A DNA stretch of 64,000 nt. Origin: Phycisphaerales bacterium (GTDB taxonomy: Bacteria; Planctomycetota; Phycisphaerae; Phycisphaerales; UBA1924). Below the pieces are notes generated by a model. That model did no database searches. It was given only the letters and a program-made list of their open reading frames with translations, and was not told where the DNA came from. Shown here piece after piece: positions 59,689 through 64,000 of the stretch (its first letter is position 1; every line of letters starts with the position of its first letter). Position numbers and translations under genes: made by a program. The stretch spans positions 62,001-126,000 of the forward strand of contig JARGPA010000006.1 in assembly GCA_029213305.1 (NCBI GenBank), written 5' to 3'.

Positions 59689-60510
59689 ATGCCTACAGCA
59701 GTTAAATCACAAACCGATGTCGACGCCGCTTATACTGCGGCTCAGAAAGTAGTCGAAACTCATCATCGAATCGCAGCATTCTTGCACGATGGAGTGACTC
59801 TTGCTCAAATTGATCGATTCGTCTATGAAACGCTCGAAGACCTTTCGTGTAAGTCTTGTTTTCACAAGTATCGTACGGGAGGATTACCACCGTTTCCGTC
59901 GCAAGCGTGCTTGAGTGTGAACGATTGTGTTGTGCATGGGACTGCTGCGTATTATTTGCATCCACTCAAAGCGGGTGATGTGCTCAAGATTGATATCGGA
60001 GTCAAACATAAGGGATGGATGGGTGATGCTGCATGGACATATGTCTTTGGAGAGATGTCCCCGATCGTCAAGAAGTTGACGGATTCTGGGAAAGAGTCAC
60101 TATCAAAGGGTATAGAACAACTTCGTCCTGGGAACACATGGATGGACTGGGCGAAGACGGTTCAACGAGTGGTAGAAGAAGAGTATGGATTCCATTTAAT
60201 CCGAGGACTCGGAGGTCATGGATACGGACGCAAACTTCATACGCCTCCTTGGATTTCGAATGTCGTACCACAACATGCTCAGGAATGGCCTGATGGAAAC
60301 AAGCGAATAGAACCTGGCGCGCTTGTTGCAGTCGAACCAATGATTGGTATTGGGACAGGTGACATTGATCAAAAGCCAAAGGAATGGCCGATCTTTACCG
60401 CAGATCATTCGTTGTCTGTGCACTATGAGCATGATGTACTTGTGACTTCAGATGGACCAAGAGTTCTCACGGATGGTCTTCAAGATGTTACGGATGTGAT
60501 TACACGATGA
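59689..60510 (+). CDS. map: Methionine aminopeptidase, type I
   Basis: Map removes the N-terminal methionine from new proteins. The 273 residues are a type I enzyme, with the metal ligands in LKIDIGVKHKGWMGDAAW (two aspartates), GHGYGRKLHTPPWI (histidine), VAVEPMIG (glutamate) and HYEHDVLVT (second glutamate region). The substrate histidine is in VVHGTA. The start codon is preceded by a -10 box at 8 bases, so the mRNA may be leaderless. Its stop overlaps trpA by 4 bases (ATGA), an unusual pairing that makes map and trpA an operon. Confidence 0.95.
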   Translation: MPTAVKSQTDVDAAYTAAQKVVETHHRIAAFLHDGVTLAQIDRFVYETLEDLSCKSCFHKYRTGGLPPFPSQACLSVNDCVVHGTAAYYLHPLKAGDVLKIDIGVKHKGWMGDAAWTYVFGEMSPIVKKLTDSGKESLSKGIEQLRPGNTWMDWAKTVQRVVEEEYGFHLIRGLGGHGYGRKLHTPPWISNVVPQHAQEWPDGNKRIEPGALVAVEPMIGIGTGDIDQKPKEWPIFTADHSLSVHYEHDVLVTSDGPRVLTDGLQDVTDVITR

Positions 60511-61319
60511 ACCGAGTCAAAGCAGCATTTAGCAACTCTAAAGAAACTGGGCACGCCGCGCTATTGCCTTTTGTGTGCGCCGGATCTCCCGAGCACAACT
60601 CAATCACAAGACTACTTCCAAAGTTAGAGCATGCAGGAGCGTCGATCGTTGAAATTGGATTCCCATATTCTGATCCTGTTGCAGATGGTCCTACGATCGC
60701 AGCGGCAATGCATAGTGCGCTCGAAGAGGGGATGTCGCCTCAAGTGATCTTTGATCAAGTTCGCACTGTAAGAGATCAGGTTTCAATGGGTATTGTTGCG
60801 ATGGTATCTATATCTATCGTGACTGCGATGGGAGGAGCAGATTCGTTCATTTCTCAAGCGGCAAATGCCGGTTTTGATGGATTCATTTTTCCAGATCTCC
60901 CACTTGAAGAATCTGCCGATTACCAGAAATCATGCGTCGATCACGATATGACAATGTCGTTGTTGATTTCGCCTACGACTCCTTCAGAGCGAGCAGCTGC
61001 TATCGCGAATGCATCATCAGGTTTCGTATACATGCTCGCACGAGCAGGGATCACTGGAGAGCGATCAGATGTACCTGACATCTCAAATCGCGTTCGTGAT
61101 ATACGAAAAAAGAGCAAGACATCGATTGCGTGTGGATTTGGAATCTCAACCCCCGAGCATGTGAGCAAGATCGTACAACATGCAGACGGTGCGATTGTTG
61201 GGAGTGCTCTTGTGCGTCGATTGATAGAGACACACAATGATGGGAAAGATTACCTAGTTGAAGCGGAGCATTTCATCGCAGAGCTCTCAACTGGATTGAT
61301 CTCTATGGATCATCTATAG
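60507..61319 (+). CDS. trpA: Tryptophan synthase alpha chain
   Basis: TrpA cleaves indole-3-glycerol phosphate to indole for TrpB. The 270 residues match. The catalytic glutamate and aspartate are in VEIGFPYSDPVADGPTI, and the conserved GFVYMLARAGITGE, CGFGISTPEHV and GAIVGSALV follow. Start and stop are clear; the start overlaps map by 4 bases. trpB is about 45 kb away at 14115-15377 on the opposite strand, so the two halves of one enzyme are expressed from separate units. The tRNA at 61365 follows after 45 bases. Confidence 0.96.
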   Translation: MNRVKAAFSNSKETGHAALLPFVCAGSPEHNSITRLLPKLEHAGASIVEIGFPYSDPVADGPTIAAAMHSALEEGMSPQVIFDQVRTVRDQVSMGIVAMVSISIVTAMGGADSFISQAANAGFDGFIFPDLPLEESADYQKSCVDHDMTMSLLISPTTPSERAAAIANASSGFVYMLARAGITGERSDVPDISNRVRDIRKKSKTSIACGFGISTPEHVSKIVQHADGAIVGSALVRRLIETHNDGKDYLVEAEHFIAELSTGLISMDHL

Positions 61320-61364
61320 CACTTTGGATCTGTAAGGTATATACTCAAATCAGATACTCAAGAA

Positions 61365-61437
61365 GGCCCCGTAGCTCAGCGGTTAGAGCTCGCGACTCAT
61401 AATCGCTCGGTCCCCGGTTCGAATCCGGGCGGGGCTA
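61365..61437 (+). tRNA. tRNA with CAT anticodon (probably Ile2, else elongator Met)
   Basis: A 73-base cloverleaf: acceptor GGCCCCG with CGGGGCT (G1-U72 wobble), discriminator A, D arm GCTC/GAGC, anticodon loop CTCATAA, and T arm CCCGG/CCGGG. It lacks initiator-tRNA features. The C4-G69, U12-A23, C29-G41 pairs and A73 agree with the isoleucine identity set, and the arms look like Escherichia coli ileX as I remember it, so lysidine-modified tRNA-Ile2 is more likely than elongator Met. The top anticodon-stem pair is a C27-U43 mismatch. CCA is not encoded. Confidence 0.85.
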
Positions 61438-61587
61438 TTCAAGAACTACGATGCTATTGATCGTATTTCGTCGCACCAAATCGGTACAAGATCTGTGGTT
61501 GCGACTACTGGGCTTGGCTCTATCCTGAAATAAGCTGTCATCTCACTCGAATAGAGACACGGATGAATATTCTGTGGATGATTTTTA

Positions 61588-62505
61588 TTAATGCGTGACT
61601 GGCTTATATCTGATAATTTTGTAACTTGAACTCCGGCCACGCCATGCACCAACCGCAATTACAAATCGGCACGCTCCATTAAACGTCATTTGAGGTTTTC
61701 CAAGGACAAGGGGAAGAGTTCCTCCGATCATCACCCCAGCCCCATAGAGTCCTCGTGATAAAGTAAACCACGCAGCATTTGACAATTTATCATTGAACTT
61801 CATTCGGCCGTAAACTGCTCCAGCTTTATATCTCCTACGAAGCACAGAAATCCACGAGCAACGAGATTTCTCGTTGTCTTCGTAAACAAATGCAGCACGT
61901 TCATGAACAAAGCGTGCTCCCTTCCTTGAAAGGCGGAGAAAGAGTTCAGTATCTGATCCCCCACTTACTCCGTAATCAGGATCAAAAAGATCCGCGTTTT
62001 CTCCCAGTAGATCACCCGATACAGCAGCGGAGCTAGTTCTGGTCTGCGTCCAATTAATCTCTCCATCATGATCCGGGCCGAGTTTGTTGAATGCGCCCGT
62101 TCTTTCGAGCCAGAGCGGAGCGTGCCCGGACTGCCTGCCGTAGACTGGACCGAATACAGCATCGATCTGTGTGTTGTCAATACGCATCAGCAATGAACGC
62201 AGCCAACATGGATTCGGACGCTCGTCATCATCAATGAACAAGAAGGCATCAGCAACGCCAAGTTGAATAGCAGCATTTCTTGCTCTGGCAATATTCTGCA
62301 TCGACTCAAATGTGATGATCGCTTCTGGGATAATCGAGTACACACTCTGTGCGAATCGACGCTGATCAACTTCTGGCTCATTGCACACAACACGAATCTC
62401 GACTTTCCAGCCGACCGGGACCTCTTGTTGTGCAAGATCTTCAAGTAAACTGCGGAGTCCGCGCGTGCGGTAACATGTAGCGATACAAACTGCTGCCTTC
62501 TTCAT
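61588..62505 (-). CDS. Family 2 glycosyltransferase
   Basis: A 305-residue GT-A fold enzyme that transfers a sugar from a nucleotide sugar. It shows the N-terminal beta strand VCIATCYRTRGLRSLL, the conserved nucleotide-binding region NIARARNAAI, the DxD-like FLFIDDDERP (metal and nucleotide) and VSGGSDTELFLRLSRKG, the acceptor-site ED-like motif. The C-terminal hydrophobic segment (GLYGAGVMIGGTLPLVL) may be membrane-associated. It overlaps the GT4 gene by 4 bases (ATGA), so the two are coupled. Acceptor unknown; probably extracellular polysaccharide. Confidence 0.85.
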   Translation of the reverse strand: MKKAAVCIATCYRTRGLRSLLEDLAQQEVPVGWKVEIRVVCNEPEVDQRRFAQSVYSIIPEAIITFESMQNIARARNAAIQLGVADAFLFIDDDERPNPCWLRSLLMRIDNTQIDAVFGPVYGRQSGHAPLWLERTGAFNKLGPDHDGEINWTQTRTSSAAVSGDLLGENADLFDPDYGVSGGSDTELFLRLSRKGARFVHERAAFVYEDNEKSRCSWISVLRRRYKAGAVYGRMKFNDKLSNAAWFTLSRGLYGAGVMIGGTLPLVLGKPQMTFNGACRFVIAVGAWRGRSSSYKIIRYKPVTH

Positions 62506-63683
62506 CCCTGTTCCTTTCTAGTTGTCACGTGCACAACAGCATTTTGAATGCCGTCTGCCATTTTTGACGGCGTATATTGAGCAATATGCGTCGACGCTTT
62601 TCGTCCAATATTTGCGAGATCGCTTCTACTGAGTACGCGATCAAGCGTGGTTGTAATAGAATCGATTTGAGCGAATGGATCAAACTTGAATCCGGTTTCA
62701 CCATCATAAATAAGGTCTTCACAGCACCCTGCATGGATAGAGCAGAGTGTGGGTTTGGCGTGATGCATCGCTTCGTTCACAACAAGACCCCATGGATCAC
62801 CGAGGGATGCAAAGATATGAAGATCGCACGCTTCAAAGTAAGTCATCACCAGATCGGGTGACACGTTCCCAACAAAGTGAATATCTTTGTTCTCACATGT
62901 ATCGACTTGGTTGCGAAGGAATCCATCGCCAACGAATACCAGGTCCCATTCATCTCGAATGCTCTTGGGAAGGTTCTTCCACGCATAGATAACTTCGAGG
63001 GGGGCTTTCATCGGCACAAGACGGCCAACAACCAATGCCATTTTCTTATTACCAACAAGCTCCCGTTTTCGTCTTCTTGCTTGTTGTTTAAAGTCTGTCT
63101 TGTGTTTCATATCAATGACCATCTGGGTATCAGCGGTGTTTGGTGCATTGAAGATTCTCTCAGCTGCAGCTCCTTGCTCCGCGAGTGCTTTGCGAGCAGT
63201 CTGCCCCATACCGATGACCGCTGGAGACGACTTGAGTATGCTTTTACGGAACAGTCCACGTAGCTTCCCAACTTTTAACGGAACTGATGATGGATAACAC
63301 CATGGTATTACTGGCACACCCATTATGTATCCCGCGATCTTTGCGATTAGAGTTCGTGCTCCAAGCTCGCCGGTCACAATCACATCTGGTCGATCTTTGA
63401 ACAAATCAATCATCAAACCGATCGGTATTTGTCTGTTGGTTGATTCGATAAACTCCGAGCCCTCGCATTGGGCATAACCTATCCGCTGCTTCGCGAGCCA
63501 TGAGAATGAGAACGATTGCTTCACCCGGATAGTTCCGTCGAGATCGTATCGATCCCAATTGCGGTCATGCCCACCAGACGAACAAGTATAAATCTTTAGA
63601 TCAATATCCGACTTGCTTCCAAGTTCTCGAAATACAGGCAGCCTGTAAGGGCTGACATAGTTGGTGCAGATCGCGATTTTCAT
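62502..63683 (-). CDS. Family 4 glycosyltransferase (GT-B fold)
   Basis: A 393-residue enzyme with two Rossmann-like domains. The N-terminus CTNYVSPYRLPVFRELG is typical of GT4 polysaccharide enzymes. The C-terminal nucleotide-sugar site includes ALVVGRLVPMKAPLEVIYAW and GDGFLRNQVD, ending in the E-x7-E-like HIFASLGDPWGLVVNEAMHHAKP. Donor and acceptor are unknown. It is the upstream gene in the pair with the GT2 enzyme and divergent from the lipoprotein at the window edge, suggesting an exopolysaccharide locus that continues to the right. Confidence 0.88.
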   Translation of the reverse strand: MKIAICTNYVSPYRLPVFRELGSKSDIDLKIYTCSSGGHDRNWDRYDLDGTIRVKQSFSFSWLAKQRIGYAQCEGSEFIESTNRQIPIGLMIDLFKDRPDVIVTGELGARTLIAKIAGYIMGVPVIPWCYPSSVPLKVGKLRGLFRKSILKSSPAVIGMGQTARKALAEQGAAAERIFNAPNTADTQMVIDMKHKTDFKQQARRRKRELVGNKKMALVVGRLVPMKAPLEVIYAWKNLPKSIRDEWDLVFVGDGFLRNQVDTCENKDIHFVGNVSPDLVMTYFEACDLHIFASLGDPWGLVVNEAMHHAKPTLCSIHAGCCEDLIYDGETGFKFDPFAQIDSITTTLDRVLSRSDLANIGRKASTHIAQYTPSKMADGIQNAVVHVTTRKEQG

Positions 63684-63799
63684 GATAAGTCCCTGATAAC
63701 TTGGATGAACCTGACTGTTTGGCCTGGGAGTTGCAAAGTGAACCTCGACGTAGACCGATACATCAGTCGAAGCCGGAGATATTCCGTCAGGAGCATTAC

Positions 63800-64000
63800 A
63801 TGCAATTCACAAGCCAAAGAGGCAAATCAAGCTTTGAACACATCAGGCATGTGTTTTTGTGTGCCTCATTTCTTGTTATCATGGCTTCATGCGGGTCATC
63901 GTCATCTAAACGAGATTTATCGGAGACTCTCCAGTCACCATCATGGGTGCAGAATCTTCGTGATCCCATGCAGGATCTTCCGGAGCTTCAGAGCGAGACT
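63800..64000 (+). CDS. Lipoprotein, 5' part only (runs off the window)
   Basis: The frame opens at an ATG with aggag 6 bases upstream and stays open to the right edge (67 codons). It encodes a lipoprotein signal: basic residues (RGKSSFEHIRH), a hydrophobic helix (VFLCASFLVIMASC) and a lipobox cysteine near residue 31, followed by GSSSSKRD. The mature part has no visible domain yet. Divergence from the glycosyltransferases suggests a role in polysaccharide export or envelope structure (inference). Confidence 0.7.
   Translation, partial: MQFTSQRGKSSFEHIRHVFLCASFLVIMASCGSSSSKRDLSETLQSPSWVQNLRDPMQDLPELQSET

Noticed and set aside
1-64000. CRISPR arrays, prophage, insertion sequences or integrons
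   Set aside because: I saw no regular direct repeats, transposase, integrase, phage structural genes or terminal inverted repeats anywhere in the window.

Overview
The window reads as a chromosomal stretch of a Gram-negative planctomycete, most likely a marine member of the Phycisphaerae. This is inferred from three things: a secreted protein ending in the short two-loop dockerin typical of that group (56440-56603), a PEP-CTERM-like sorting tail (near 6470-6530), and outer-membrane genes (lpxB, lnt, gmhA, several lipoproteins) beside a Eukarya-type UDP-sugar pyrophosphorylase. Base composition is moderate and even. I see no prophage, insertion sequence, integron or CRISPR array. Genes sit in short operons on both strands.

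Layout. 1-5.7 kb: the end of aspS, then thiG, an SDR oxidoreductase, pyruvate kinase and hppD with its own promoter and terminator. 5.7-9.6 kb: a PEP-CTERM-like exported protein, an unknown small protein, gmhA and an EamA-like half transporter (divergent), and hmgA, the next step after hppD in tyrosine breakdown. 9.9-14.1 kb: a degenerate protein kinase, a HEAT-repeat lipoprotein and a TPR protein. 14.1-19.0 kb (minus): trpB, an Atg22/UMF1-like transporter, an alpha/beta hydrolase and a UAP1-like pyrophosphorylase, the last three tightly coupled. 19.0-25.7 kb (plus): rpe, a histidine-phosphatase homologue without its catalytic histidines, accD, lnt, a HEAT lipoprotein, and a coiled-coil membrane protein with a 66-residue membrane partner. 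A tRNA-Asp with a clear promoter and terminator follows.

26.3-34.3 kb: a cation/proton antiporter, then a minus-strand group (ispA, dxs, nadK, a SpoIIE-type phosphatase), a lone TolQ/ExbB-like channel and a PtsN-like EIIA. 34.3-43 kb: rsmB, a histidine kinase with a REC-XRE response regulator, lpxB, a putative PD-(D/E)XK protein, an alanine/sodium symporter with a large inserted loop, and two small unknown membrane proteins. 43-54.9 kb: an ABC-F ATPase, a D-amino-acid-oxidase-like enzyme whose segments are in circularly permuted order, panB, an HtrA protease, an SRPBCC protein, murD, a YdjY-like protein, priA and carA. 55-64 kb: the secreted dockerin protein with a long structured leader, a MATE transporter, a diacylglycerol-kinase-like protein, map-trpA, a CAT-anticodon tRNA, and the edge of a polysaccharide locus (two glycosyltransferases and the start of a lipoprotein).

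Most genes are ordinary metabolism and envelope biogenesis. The most notable signals are proteins that keep a family fold but lose or rearrange its key parts (pseudokinase, phosphatase-like protein, PriA missing one zinc site, permuted oxidase), and a recurrent promoter layout in which a -10 box sits 5-8 bases before the start codon, pointing to leaderless mRNAs.
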